The position numbers and the translations under genes are program-made. Below, in pieces: positions 17,642-26,315 of a DNA stretch of 64,000 nucleotides (position 1 is its first letter; each line of letters starts with the position of its first letter). Below the pieces are notes generated by a model, which saw nothing but the letters and a program-made list of their open reading frames with translations, ran no database searches and was not told the origin of the DNA. Origin of the DNA: Streptomyces curacoi (lineage in GTDB: Bacteria; Actinomycetota; Actinomycetes; Streptomycetales; Streptomycetaceae); NCBI RefSeq assembly GCF_001513975.1, contig NZ_KQ947993.1, positions 124,001-188,000 of the forward strand, written 5' to 3'.

Positions 17642-18868
17642 CTACCGAATGGGCATCCCCGACAACGTACGGGCGATCACCAGTCGCTGGATCTCGCTCG
17701 TCCCCTCGAAGATCGTGTAGATGGCGCTGTCCCGGTGCATCCGCTCCACGGGGTACTCCCGCGTGTAGCCGTTGCCCCCGAGGATCTGTATCGCCTGAGC
17801 CGTGACCTTCTTCGCCGTCTCACTCGCGAACAGCTTCGACATCGACCCCTCGGCCGCCGTGAACGGCCTGCCGTTGATCGCCATCCAGGACGCCCGCCAC
17901 ACCAGAAGACGCGCGGCATCGATCTGCGTCCGCATCTCGGCCAGCTGGAAGGCCACACCCTGGTTGTCGATGATCGGCCGCCCGAACTGCTCCCGCGTCT
18001 TGGCGTAGTCGAGGGCGACCTCGTACGCGGCACGGGCCGTACCCACGGCCATCGCACCGACGGCCGGACGCGAAGCCTCGAACGTGGCCATCGCCGCGTT
18101 CTTCACCCGCTCACCGCCCGCCCTGGCCCGCTCGCGGGCCCGCGCCAGCCGCTCGTCGAGCTTCTCCTTGCCGCCCAGCAGGCAGGAGCCCGGCACCCGG
18201 ACGTTGTCGAGGATGACCTCGGCGGTGTGCGAGGCACGAATGCCGTGCTTCTTGAACTTCTGCCCCTGGGACAGCCCCGGCGTGTTCGGCGGGATGATGA
18301 AGGACGCGTGGCCCTTGGAGCCCAGCTCCGGGTCGACGACCGCGACGACGACGTGGACGTTGGCGATACCGCCGTTGGTCGCCCAGGTCTTCGTGCCGTT
18401 GATCACCCACTCGTCCTTGGCCTCGTCGTACACGGCACGCGTACGCATCGAGGCGACGTCGGACCCGGCGTCGGGCTCGGAGGAGCAGAACGCGGCGAGC
18501 TTGACGTCATTGGCGTCGCCGTACATCTGGGGCACCCAGGTGCCGATCTGCTCCTCGGTGCCGTTGGCGAGGACGCCGACCGCGGCGAGACCGGTGCCGA
18601 CGATCGACAGGGCGATGCCCGCGTCACCCCAGAACAGCTCCTCCATCGCCATGGGGATGCCGAGCCCGGTCTGGTCGAAGTACTGCTGGGCGTAGAAGTC
18701 GAGGGAGTAGATGCCGACCTTCGCGGCCTCCTGGATGACCGGCCAGGGAGTCTCCTCACGCTCGTCCCATTCGGCGGCCGCGGGGCGGATCACATCGGCG
18801 GCGAAGCCGTGGAGCCAGTCGCGGACCTCCTTCTGTTCGTCGTTGAGCTCCATGGTGAACTCGGCCAT
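17642..18868 (-). CDS. Acyl-CoA dehydrogenase
   Basis: A 408-aa acyl-CoA dehydrogenase with FCSSEPDAGSDVASMRTRA, WVINGTKTWATNGG and a C-terminal NGYTREYPVERMHRDSAIYT followed by IFEGTSEIQRL, whose glutamate is the catalytic base of the medium-chain type. An insertion rich in Arg and Ala (residues about 225-245, LDERLARARERARAGGERVK) interrupts the usual domain boundary. The gene is divergent from a TetR regulator, and the intergenic region carries two inverted repeats, so TetR repression is likely. Substrate unassigned. Confidence 0.9.
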   Translation of the reverse strand: MAEFTMELNDEQKEVRDWLHGFAADVIRPAAAEWDEREETPWPVIQEAAKVGIYSLDFYAQQYFDQTGLGIPMAMEELFWGDAGIALSIVGTGLAAVGVLANGTEEQIGTWVPQMYGDANDVKLAAFCSSEPDAGSDVASMRTRAVYDEAKDEWVINGTKTWATNGGIANVHVVVAVVDPELGSKGHASFIIPPNTPGLSQGQKFKKHGIRASHTAEVILDNVRVPGSCLLGGKEKLDERLARARERARAGGERVKNAAMATFEASRPAVGAMAVGTARAAYEVALDYAKTREQFGRPIIDNQGVAFQLAEMRTQIDAARLLVWRASWMAINGRPFTAAEGSMSKLFASETAKKVTAQAIQILGGNGYTREYPVERMHRDSAIYTIFEGTSEIQRLVIARTLSGMPIR

Positions 18869-18909
18869 GTCCCCTCCAGCGGCGTACGTGCATGGCTACG
18901 TGCATGCTT

Positions 18910-18946
18910 GTTACTAGCGGTAACCCTAGTTTGTTACCCGCGGGTA
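18910..18946. promoter_or_regulatory. Twin TetR-type operators between acyl-CoA dehydrogenase and tetR
   Basis: Two inverted repeats lie 42-78 bases upstream of the acyl-CoA dehydrogenase start: GTTAC-TAGCG-GTAAC at 18910-18924 and the exact palindrome TACCCGCGGGTA at 18935-18946. Their centres are about 23 bp apart, near two helical turns. They share TTAC and GTA half-sites. The adjacent tetR gene is the obvious candidate for the bound protein. Confidence 0.65.
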
Positions 18947-19053
18947 GATAAAGTCAACTCATGAGGACCGGTCGGCAGCCCGTTCGATGGTTGAGGCAGG
19001 TTGAGTGTTAGTTTGCGCAGGCGTCATCGATTCACCACGGGTGGGGAGAGCTC

Positions 19054-19698
19054 ATGGACACCACGCAGCGGACCGATCAGCAGCGGTCCGCCGACCGCCG
19101 TCGGCGCGAGCTGCTGGAGGCCGCCGACAGGGTGGTGCTGCGCGACGGCCCACAGGCCTCGATGAACGCGATCGCCGCGGAGGCGGGCATCACCAAGCCG
19201 ATTCTGTACCGGCACTTCGGCGACAAGGGCGGACTTTACGCGGCGTTGGCCAAGCGGCACACGGACGCGCTGCTGGATTCACTGCGGGCGGCGCTGGACG
19301 CCCCGGCGGATCGGCGTGAGCGCGTCGAGTCCACGTTGGACACGTACCTCGCGGCGATCGAGGCACGGCCTCAGGTGTACCGGTTTCTGATGCATCCGGC
19401 CGAAGGCGGCCAGGCGGGGGACCAGGGGTTCGACGTCGGCAAGCACTCGGCGCCGTTGCTGCGGCGGATGGGTGAGGAGCTGGCCACCGTCATCGAGGAG
19501 CGGCTGGACCTCGGGCCCGGCAGTCAGCAGCTGGCTCGGGTGTGGGGGCACGGGATCGTCGGGATGATGCACGCGGCCGGTGACTGGTGGCTCGGTGAAA
19601 GGCCTTGTTCGCGTGCGGAGTTGGTGCGCAGTCTGGCCGACCTGCTGTGGGGACGGCTGGCTGCCGCCGGGGACAAAATGGGCGGTCCGGGGTTCTGA
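19054..19698 (+). CDS. TetR family transcriptional regulator
   Basis: The 214-aa protein has the TetR N-terminal helix-turn-helix (RELLEAADRVVLRDG, then MNAIAAEAGITKPILYRHFGDK) at about residues 18-65 and an all-helical C-terminal ligand domain. The YRHFGDK end of the recognition helix is typical. It is divergent from an acyl-CoA dehydrogenase and is likely to respond to an acyl-CoA. It is preceded by GGGGAGAG and followed by a family A repeat. Confidence 0.9.
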   Translation: MDTTQRTDQQRSADRRRRELLEAADRVVLRDGPQASMNAIAAEAGITKPILYRHFGDKGGLYAALAKRHTDALLDSLRAALDAPADRRERVESTLDTYLAAIEARPQVYRFLMHPAEGGQAGDQGFDVGKHSAPLLRRMGEELATVIEERLDLGPGSQQLARVWGHGIVGMMHAAGDWWLGERPCSRAELVRSLADLLWGRLAAAGDKMGGPGF

Positions 19699-19727
19699 CG
19701 GTCGTTGCCGTCCATCGGCCAGTGGGG

Positions 19728-19779
19728 GCTGGTCGCGCCCACGCGGCGGAGCCGCATGCCGACACAGCCCCGCGCCCCT
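19728..19779 (+). repeat. Interspersed 3'-end repeat, family A, copy 2
   Basis: This 52-base element begins GCTGGTCGCGCCC and ends CCCCGCGCCCCT. It differs at two positions from the reverse complement of copy 1 (17551-17602). It lies between the convergent tetR and peptide deformylase genes, and its end overlaps the deformylase stop codon. The GCGGCGGAGCCGC hairpin is conserved in all three copies. Confidence 0.8.
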
Positions 19780-20332
19780 AGGTGGGCAATGCCGACCTGC
19801 GCCAGGAAGCTCGGGCCACCTGTCGCATCAGGCGGCGGTGGCGCCAGCCCGTCACGCGGTCCGCGTACACCGTGCCCGCCAAGTGGTCGCACTCGTGCTG
19901 GAGGCAGCGGGCGAAGAACCCCGTGCCATGGATCGTCACCGGCTCGCCCGTCATCGTGAAGCCCTCGACCACGGCGTGGTCGTACCGCTCCGTCCCCGCC
20001 TCCAGCCCCGGCAGGGACAGGCAGCCCTCCGGACCGCGGATCACCACCCCGTCCGTCTCCACCAGCCGGGGATTCACCACATGCCCGAGGTGTCGTACGT
20101 CCTCGTCGTCCGGGCAGTCGTACACGAACACCCGCAAGCGCTCCCCCACCTGGTTCGCGGCCAGGCCCACGCCCCGCGCCGCGTACATCGTCGCGAACAA
20201 GTCCTCCACCAGCGTCGCCAATTCGGGGCCGAAGTCGGTGACCTCCTCGCAGGGTGCCTGGAGCACCGGGTCGCCGAGCAGGGTGAGGGGACGGACGCGC
20301 CCGTGCGCACCCGGAATGGAGCCGTTCCGCAT
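19778..20332 (-). CDS. def: Peptide deformylase
   Basis: The 184-aa metalloenzyme removes the N-terminal formyl group from nascent proteins. All three motifs are present: GVGLAANQVG (motif I), EGCLSLPG with the metal cysteine (motif II) and LQHECDHLAG with the HExxH ligands (motif III). The start is the ATG at 20332; the same frame stays open upstream but is antisense to murT. It resembles additional Streptomyces deformylases that are not in an operon with fmt. The stop codon overlaps a family A repeat. Confidence 0.93.
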   Translation of the reverse strand: MRNGSIPGAHGRVRPLTLLGDPVLQAPCEEVTDFGPELATLVEDLFATMYAARGVGLAANQVGERLRVFVYDCPDDEDVRHLGHVVNPRLVETDGVVIRGPEGCLSLPGLEAGTERYDHAVVEGFTMTGEPVTIHGTGFFARCLQHECDHLAGTVYADRVTGWRHRRLMRQVARASWRRSALPT

Positions 20333-20443
20333 GGCCGCAAGGGTACGGCGATTCGGGAGTGCGAATGGATCTCGATAGGCTGACCACCACCACGTTGCCG
20401 TCAGGCAGAGGCGCGGCGCGTACGCAAGGAGGATCGAGAACTG

Positions 20444-21682
20444 ATGGCAGGCAACTCGGACCCGCTCACGCCGCGGGCCAAGCTGGCCGTGACCGCGGGC
20501 AAGGCGGTCGCGGCGGCATCGCGCGCCGCGGGGCGCGGCAGCGGTTCGGTGATCGGTGGCCGGGTGGCGCTCAAGCTCGACCCCGACCTCCTCGCCCGGC
20601 TCGCGCAGAACCTGGACGTGGTCCTGGTCTCGGCGACCAACGGCAAGACCACGACGACGCGGCTGATCGCCGAGGCCCTGCGGGCCGCCGGGCCGGTCGT
20701 CTCCAACGCCCTCGGTGCCAACATGCCCGCCGGTATCACCTCGGCGCTCGCCGGTGGCTCGGAGGCGCGCTACGGCGTCATCGAGGTCGACGAGAAGTAC
20801 CTCGCCGGGGTCGCCCGGGACACCGACCCCAAGTGCATCGCGCTGCTCAACCTCTCGCGTGACCAGCTGGACCGCGCCGCCGAGACCCGGATGCTCGCGG
20901 AGAACTGGCGCGAGGGGCTCGCGGGCTCGAAGGCCGTGATCGTCGCCAACGCCGACGACCCGCTGGTCGTGTGGGCCGCCTCCTCCTCCCCGAATGTGAT
21001 CTGGGTCGCCGCCGGGCAGATGTGGAAGGACGACGCCTGGTCCTGCCCGTCCTGCGGTGGCGTGATGCAGCGCCCGGGCGACGACTGGTTCTGCGGCGAG
21101 TGCGGCTTCCGCCGTCCCACGCCGAGCTGGGCGCTGTCCGGGGACCACGTCCTCGACCCGCACGGGTCCGCCTGGCCCATCCACCTCCAGCTGCCCGGCC
21201 GCGCCAACAAGGCCAACGCCGCCTCCTCGGCCGCCGTGGCCGCCGTGTTCGGGGTGCCGCCGCAGGTCGCCCTGGAGCGGATGTACCAGGTGCAGGCCGT
21301 CGCCGGGCGCTATGACGTCGTGCAGTTCCAGGGGCGGGATCTGCGGCTGCTGCTCGCCAAGAACCCGGCCGGCTGGCTGGAGACGTTCTCCCTCATCGAT
21401 CCGCCGCCGACCCCGGTGATCCTCTCCGTGAACGCGCGCAGCGCCGACGGCACGGACACCTCCTGGCTGTGGGACGTCGACTACACGCGGCTGACCGGGC
21501 ACCCGATCTGTGTCATCGGTGACCGCAGACTCGACCTCGCGGTGCGGCTGGAGGTCGCAAACCAGCAGTTCCAGGTCTGCGAGAACCTCGACCAGGCCGT
21601 GCAGCAGTGCCCGCCCGGCCGTATCGAGGTCATCGCCAACTACACCGCCTTCCAGGACCTGCGCCGCCGCGTCGGCAACTGA
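20444..21682 (+). CDS. murT: Lipid II isoglutaminyl synthase, MurT subunit
   Basis: The 412-aa protein is a Mur-ligase relative with the ATP loop SATNGKTTTTRL (residues about 65-76), an inserted zinc ribbon with two CxxC pairs (CPSCGG and CGECG, about 198-225) and a C-terminal DUF1727 domain (GRIEVIANYTAFQ). With GatD it amidates the D-glutamate of lipid II to D-isoglutamine in the cytoplasm. The gatD gene follows after 34 bases. AGGAGG precedes the ATG. Confidence 0.94.
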   Translation: MAGNSDPLTPRAKLAVTAGKAVAAASRAAGRGSGSVIGGRVALKLDPDLLARLAQNLDVVLVSATNGKTTTTRLIAEALRAAGPVVSNALGANMPAGITSALAGGSEARYGVIEVDEKYLAGVARDTDPKCIALLNLSRDQLDRAAETRMLAENWREGLAGSKAVIVANADDPLVVWAASSSPNVIWVAAGQMWKDDAWSCPSCGGVMQRPGDDWFCGECGFRRPTPSWALSGDHVLDPHGSAWPIHLQLPGRANKANAASSAAVAAVFGVPPQVALERMYQVQAVAGRYDVVQFQGRDLRLLLAKNPAGWLETFSLIDPPPTPVILSVNARSADGTDTSWLWDVDYTRLTGHPICVIGDRRLDLAVRLEVANQQFQVCENLDQAVQQCPPGRIEVIANYTAFQDLRRRVGN

Positions 21683-21716
21683 CGGACTCAGACGCATTCA
21701 CAAGGACAGTGACTTC

Positions 21717-22445
21717 ATGAGCGACAACAGTCTGCGCGTCGTCTGGATCTACCCGGACCTGCTCAGCACCTACGGCGACCAGGGCAACGTCCTGGTCGTG
21801 GAGCGCCGGGCCCGGCAGCGCGGCCTCGACGTGGCCCGCCTCGACGTGCGCAGCGACCAGCCGATCCCGACCTCCGGCGACATCTACCTGATCGGCGGCG
21901 GCGAGGACCGTCCGCAGCGGCTCGCGGCCGAGCGGCTGCGCCGGGACGGCGGTCTGCACCGGGCCGTCGAGAACGGCGCGATCGTGTTCTCGGTGTGCGC
22001 CGGCTACCAGATCCTCGGCCACGAGTTCATCAACGACCTCGGCCAGCGCGAGCCCGGCCTCGGGCTGATCGACGTGGTGTCCGTGCGCGGTGAGGGCGCC
22101 CGGTGCGTCGGTGACGTGCTCGGCGACATCGACCCGCGCCTGGGCCTCCCCCCGCTGACCGGCTTCGAGAACCACCAGGGCGTCACCCACCTCGGTCCCA
22201 CGGCCCGTCCCTTCGCCAAGGTCCGGTTCGGCAACGGCAACGGCACGGGCGACGGCACGGAGGGGGCGTACAACGACACCGTCTTCGGTACGTACATGCA
22301 CGGCCCGGTGCTCGCCCGTAACCCGCTGATCGCCGATCTGCTGCTGAAGCTGGCGCTGGATGTGAACGCGCTGCCGCCGGTCGACGACCGCTGGTACGAG
22401 GCACTGCGCAACGAGCGCATCGCGGCTGCTCAGCAGCCTGCCTGA
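21717..22445 (+). CDS. gatD: Lipid II isoglutaminyl synthase, glutamine amidotransferase subunit GatD
   Basis: A 242-aa class I glutamine amidotransferase (CobQ/GATase-3 type) with the nucleophilic cysteine in IVFSVCAGYQILGH (about residue 94) and the catalytic histidine in GTYMHGPVLARNP. It supplies ammonia to MurT. The longer open frame upstream overlaps murT and was rejected; ATG 21717 begins with SDNSLRVVWIYPDLLSTYGD, the conserved N-terminus. It is followed by a hairpin terminator. Confidence 0.93.
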   Translation: MSDNSLRVVWIYPDLLSTYGDQGNVLVVERRARQRGLDVARLDVRSDQPIPTSGDIYLIGGGEDRPQRLAAERLRRDGGLHRAVENGAIVFSVCAGYQILGHEFINDLGQREPGLGLIDVVSVRGEGARCVGDVLGDIDPRLGLPPLTGFENHQGVTHLGPTARPFAKVRFGNGNGTGDGTEGAYNDTVFGTYMHGPVLARNPLIADLLLKLALDVNALPPVDDRWYEALRNERIAAAQQPA

Positions 22446-22500
22446 GCTGCCGTCCCAGCCGGCGGAAGAAGCCCGTCTGACAGCCCGTCCGCACAGGTGA

Positions 22501-22540
22501 GCGGGGCCGTCCAGCAGGCGGACGCACGCTTCGGCCCCGC
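22501..22540 (+). terminator. Probable terminator after gatD
   Basis: GCGGGGCC (22501-22508) pairs with GGCCCCGC (22533-22540). A smaller GTCC/GGAC stem sits inside the loop. It lies 55 bases past the gatD stop and before the pfkA leader. No U-run follows, as is common in Streptomyces. Confidence 0.55.
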
Positions 22541-22623
22541 CCCCCGATGCCGCTAGGGTGGCGGGGATTCGAGCCGGACAGCGTGGTCCGGTCCAGGCCC
22601 ACGGTGAGAAGGTTTTTCGGGCT

Positions 22624-23649
22624 ATGCGCATTGGTGTCCTCACGTCCGGCGGCGACTGCCCCGGCCTGAACGCCGTCATCCGGTCCGTCGTGCACCGCGC
22701 CGTCGTCGACCACGGCGACGAGGTCATCGGCTTCCGGGACGGCTGGAAGGGCCTCCTGGAGTGCGACTACCTCAAGCTCGACCTCGACGCGGTGAGCGGC
22801 ATCCTGGCTCGCGGCGGCACGATTCTCGGTTCCTCCCGGGTCCAGCCCTCCCATCTGCGGGACGGTGTGGAGCGGGCCAAGGGCCATGTCGAGGAGCTCG
22901 GCCTCGACGCGATCATCCCGATCGGCGGTGAGGGCACGCTGAAGGCGGCCCGGCTGATGTCGGACAGCGGCCTGCCCGTGGTGGGCGTGCCGAAGACCAT
23001 CGACAACGACATCGCCGTCACGGACGTCACCTTCGGCTTCGACACGGCCGTGGGCGTGGCGACCGAGGCGTTGGACCGGCTGAAGACCACCGCCGAGTCC
23101 CACCAGCGGGTCCTCGTGGTCGAGGTCATGGGCCGCCACACCGGCTGGATCGCGCTGCACTCCGGCATGGCGGCCGGCGCGCACGCCATCGTCGTACCGG
23201 AACGCCCCTTCGACATCGAGGAGTTGGCCCAGCGGGTCGGCGAGCGGTTCGAGGCGGGCAAGCGCTTCGCGATCGTCGTGGCGGCGGAGGGGGCCAAGCC
23301 GCGGCCCGGAACCATGGAGTTCGACGAGGGCGGCAAGGACATCTACGGGCACGAGCGGTTCGCCGGGATCGCCCGTCAGCTGTCGATCGAGCTGGAGGAG
23401 CGGCTCGGCAAGGAGGCGCGGCCGGTGATCCTCGGGCATGTGCAGCGGGGCGGTACGCCCACCGCGTACGACCGGGTGCTGGCGACGCGGTTCGGGTGGC
23501 ATGCGGTGGAGGCCGTGCATCGGGGCGAGTTCGGTCACATGACGGCGCTGCGCGGGACCGACATCGTGATGGTGCCGCTCGCGGAGGCCGTCGAGACGCT
23601 GAAGACGGTTCCGGAGGAGCGGTACGAAGAGGCGGAGTGCGTGCTCTAG
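22624..23649 (+). CDS. pfkA: 6-phosphofructokinase
   Basis: The 341-aa glycolytic enzyme phosphorylates fructose 6-phosphate. It has the nucleotide motif GVLTSGGDCPGLNAVIR at the N-terminus, PIGGEGTLKAA (GGEGT, ATP-type rather than the GGDD of PPi enzymes), the catalytic PKTIDNDI motif and the sugar-phosphate site EVMGRHTGWIA. The gene stands alone. A TAGGGT -10-like element is at 22553, about 70 bases upstream. Its stop is followed at once by a family A repeat. Confidence 0.93.
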   Translation: MRIGVLTSGGDCPGLNAVIRSVVHRAVVDHGDEVIGFRDGWKGLLECDYLKLDLDAVSGILARGGTILGSSRVQPSHLRDGVERAKGHVEELGLDAIIPIGGEGTLKAARLMSDSGLPVVGVPKTIDNDIAVTDVTFGFDTAVGVATEALDRLKTTAESHQRVLVVEVMGRHTGWIALHSGMAAGAHAIVVPERPFDIEELAQRVGERFEAGKRFAIVVAAEGAKPRPGTMEFDEGGKDIYGHERFAGIARQLSIELEERLGKEARPVILGHVQRGGTPTAYDRVLATRFGWHAVEAVHRGEFGHMTALRGTDIVMVPLAEAVETLKTVPEERYEEAECVL

Positions 23650-23650
23650 G

Positions 23651-23691
23651 CCACGCGGCGGAGCCGCGCATCAACACGGCCCCGCGCCCCT
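23651..23691 (+). repeat. Interspersed 3'-end repeat, family A, copy 3 (short)
   Basis: This 41-base copy matches the last 41 bases of copy 2 exactly at both ends (17 bases CCACGCGGCGGAGCCGC and 13 bases GCCCCGCGCCCCT), with a variable 11-base middle. It starts one base after the pfkA stop and precedes the ctaG-like gene on the same strand. Confidence 0.75.
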
Positions 23692-23790
23692 GAGGCTGCT
23701 GTCCTGCCCCCGGTCACTGACGTGGCCGGGGGCAGTTCTAGTCTTGGTGCGGACAGATCGCACAACCCCGCACGAAACAGGAGCCGCCGG

Positions 23791-24741
23791 ATGGATCACA
23801 GCGGGCACGGCATGATGATGGACTTGCCGCCGTTCACGCTGGGACGGGGGCTTGCGTGGTCCGCGGACCCCTTCTTCCTCGTCGCCTGTCTGGTCGGGCT
23901 CGCGCTGTACGGGTGGGGCGTTGTGCGGCTGCGGCGGCGCGGGGACAAGTGGCCCGTGGGGCGTACGGTCTCGTACGTCGTCGGGGTGCTGTCCGTGATG
24001 CTCGTCATGTGTACCGGGCTGAACGACTACGGCATGGTCATGTTCAGCGTGCACATGGTCCAGCACATGGTGATCAGCATGCTGTCGCCGATCCTGATCC
24101 TGCTCGGCGCCCCGGTCACGCTGGCGCTACGGGCGCTGCCGCCGGCGGCGCGGGGGCGCAAGGGGCCGCGGGAGCTGTTGCTGGCCCTGCTGCACAGCCG
24201 GTACATGCGGATCATCACCCATCCGGCGTTCACCATTCCGCTGTTCATCGCCAGCCTGTACGCGCTGTACTTCACGCCGCTCTTCGACTTCCTCATGGGC
24301 TCCAAGACGGGCCACATCTCGATGATGGTCCACTTCCTCGCCGTGGGTGTGGTGTTCTTCTGGCCGATCATCGGTGTGGACCCGGGGCCGCACCGGCCGG
24401 GGTATCTGATGCGGATGCTGGAGCTGTTCGCCGGGATGCCGTTCCACGCGTTCTTCGGTATCGCGCTGATGATGGCGTCGTCCCCGATGGTCGAGACGTT
24501 CAAGAACCCGCCCGCCTCGCTCGGCATCGACGCGCTCTCCGACCAGAACGCGGCCGGCGGTATCGCCTGGGCGTTCAGTGAGATTCCGTCCGTACTGGTG
24601 CTCATCGCACTGCTGTTCCAGTGGTACAGCTCGGAGCAGCGCCAGGCCAAGCGCAAGGACCGGGCCGCCGACCGGGACGGCGACAAGGAACTCGAGGCCT
24701 ACAACGCCTATTTGGCCTCATTGAACGCACGCGGAAACTGA
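23791..24741 (+). CDS. CtaG-like cytochrome c oxidase assembly membrane protein
   Basis: A 316-aa polytopic membrane protein of the caa3_CtaG family. The N-terminus is short and His/Met-rich (MDHSGHGMMM). Roughly seven hydrophobic segments follow, with MVMFSVHMVQHMVISMLSP and FAGMPFHAFFGIALM, conserved His/Met positions that suggest copper handling during oxidase assembly. The C-terminus is charged and cytoplasmic. AGGAG precedes the ATG at 23791, and a hairpin terminator follows directly. Confidence 0.88.
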   Translation: MDHSGHGMMMDLPPFTLGRGLAWSADPFFLVACLVGLALYGWGVVRLRRRGDKWPVGRTVSYVVGVLSVMLVMCTGLNDYGMVMFSVHMVQHMVISMLSPILILLGAPVTLALRALPPAARGRKGPRELLLALLHSRYMRIITHPAFTIPLFIASLYALYFTPLFDFLMGSKTGHISMMVHFLAVGVVFFWPIIGVDPGPHRPGYLMRMLELFAGMPFHAFFGIALMMASSPMVETFKNPPASLGIDALSDQNAAGGIAWAFSEIPSVLVLIALLFQWYSSEQRQAKRKDRAADRDGDKELEAYNAYLASLNARGN

Positions 24742-24748
24742 GGAAACC

Positions 24749-24765
24749 GAAAGGCTTCGCCTTTC
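24749..24765 (+). terminator. Hairpin terminator after the ctaG-like gene
   Basis: GAAAGGC-TTC-GCCTTTC is a perfect 7-bp stem with a 3-base loop, beginning 8 bases past the stop codon. Confidence 0.6.
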
Positions 24766-24808
24766 AGTAGCATGAAGCGCGTCGGGGGAACCGCCGGGGG
24801 GAGCGGTA

Positions 24809-26278
24809 ATGGCGTTTCGTGTTCTCGTACGCAGGTCCGGGAAATCGGCGATGCGGAGGATCGCCGTCCTGTTGGTCCTCGTTCTTGCGCTCGCTGGGTG
24901 CGACCGGGACGCACCGTTGTTCGTGGTGAAGGCGGTGGCCGCGGGAGTTCCGTCGCTCGCGCCCTTCTTCGACGAGAGCCAGGGTCTGGGGCAGGACGCC
25001 CGGATCCGGGCGCAGACGATGCACGGCGGTCTGCAGCAGGGCGACACTCCGGGGCTGTACGGGGGGTCGAAACAGCCGACGATCTGCGATGTCGTACGAC
25101 TCAAGGAGTTCCTCACCGATCCCGCCCATGAGCGCAAGGCGCAGGCGTGGGCAGCCGCGCTCTCGATCGACACGGCCGGAATTCCGGATTATCTCGATCG
25201 CCTCACACCCGTTCTCCTGCGTCACGACACCCTCGTGCAGAACCATGACTACAAAACGGGAAAGGCCGTCCCTTTCAACGCGCTGCTGCAGGCGGGAATC
25301 GCGATTCTCGTCGATGCGGAAGGCCTTCCCGCCGTGAAGTGCTCGTGCGGAAATCCGCTGCGGCCCTTCGAGGGCGACACGACTCGGATAAAGGTCGAGT
25401 TCGACGACCGCAACGAGGAATGGCAGGGATACGAGAAGTCCTCCGTGGTGGCCGTGCGCCCCGCCGCGCGGGCGGTGGAGCGGCTCGCGCTCGTCGACGT
25501 CGAGGAACCCGACCGGGGCATCCACCGTCCCGTCGGCACCACGGGCAAGGACGACACCGCGTTCGACACGCGTGAGCGGCGCGCGGTGCCCGACCTCGCC
25601 GGGACGACGTTCGGCCAGGCGAGCCGGAAACTCGCCGGCGAGGGGCTCGCCGTCGCCTTCGAGGGCGGCGGGCTGCCGCCGGACGACGCCCGGGTCATGG
25701 CGTCGGATCCGCCGGCGGGGACCGAGCTGCGGTTCGGGGAGTACGTGACGTTGAGCGTGGCCGGGGGGACGACATCCGACGGGTCTTCGGACGGGTCTTC
25801 GGACGGGTCCGCCGGGGCGCCGTCCAGCGGGTCCTCCGACGCGGGGACCGCTCCCCCGGAGGCGACGACCTCCCCGCCGACGCGGGATCCGTCGGACTCC
25901 ACGCCGTCGGACTCCACGCCGTCGACGTCCTCGCCGTCCGCCTCGACTCCGCCGCCCTCGTCCTCCGGCCCTGGCAGCTCCGGGCCCAGCAGCCCCGATG
26001 CCACGAGCAGGCCCCCGTCCTCGGGCACGTCGTCGTCGGGCCCGCCGCCCAGTTCCTCGCCGCCCCCGTCGACCAAGGACCCCACGACCAGCTCGCCACC
26101 GCCGCCCGTGACCGGCGCACCCCCGCCGACCACCGGCTCGCCGCCGACCACCGCCCCGGTCACCAGCAGCGCGCCGCCGCCGGAGACCAGCTCGCCGGCC
26201 ACGAGCTCGCCGGTCAGCACCGGACCGGCGACCGGCGCCCCGTCCACCGGCGAGCCCACCGCGAGCACGACCGCATAG
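24809..26278 (+). CDS. Lipoprotein with DUF6777-like region, one PASTA domain and a Pro/Ser/Thr tail
   Basis: The 489-aa protein has a lipobox (ALAGC, cysteine 31), a globular region (about 32-255, resembling what I recall as DUF6777, with CDVVRLKEFL and KCSCGNPLRPF), a PASTA domain at about 257-317 (VPDLAGTTFGQASRKLAGEG to SDPPAGTELRFGEYVTLSV), and a 170-residue tail almost entirely Pro, Ser, Thr and Gly. The tail could span the cell wall or be O-glycosylated. PASTA domains bind peptidoglycan or muropeptides. A Ser/Thr kinase gene lacking PASTA repeats starts 37 bases downstream, which suggests the two work together. Confidence 0.8.
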   Translation: MAFRVLVRRSGKSAMRRIAVLLVLVLALAGCDRDAPLFVVKAVAAGVPSLAPFFDESQGLGQDARIRAQTMHGGLQQGDTPGLYGGSKQPTICDVVRLKEFLTDPAHERKAQAWAAALSIDTAGIPDYLDRLTPVLLRHDTLVQNHDYKTGKAVPFNALLQAGIAILVDAEGLPAVKCSCGNPLRPFEGDTTRIKVEFDDRNEEWQGYEKSSVVAVRPAARAVERLALVDVEEPDRGIHRPVGTTGKDDTAFDTRERRAVPDLAGTTFGQASRKLAGEGLAVAFEGGGLPPDDARVMASDPPAGTELRFGEYVTLSVAGGTTSDGSSDGSSDGSAGAPSSGSSDAGTAPPEATTSPPTRDPSDSTPSDSTPSTSSPSASTPPPSSSGPGSSGPSSPDATSRPPSSGTSSSGPPPSSSPPPSTKDPTTSSPPPPVTGAPPPTTGSPPTTAPVTSSAPPPETSSPATSSPVSTGPATGAPSTGEPTASTTA

Positions 26279-26315
26279 CAGCCATGCAGGACCCCGCAGA
26301 ACCGGGAGCCACCGG

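Noticed and set aside
20333..21697. Upstream extension of the peptide deformylase frame through murT
   Set aside because: It lies entirely antisense to murT, and the deformylase family begins near the ATG at 20332.
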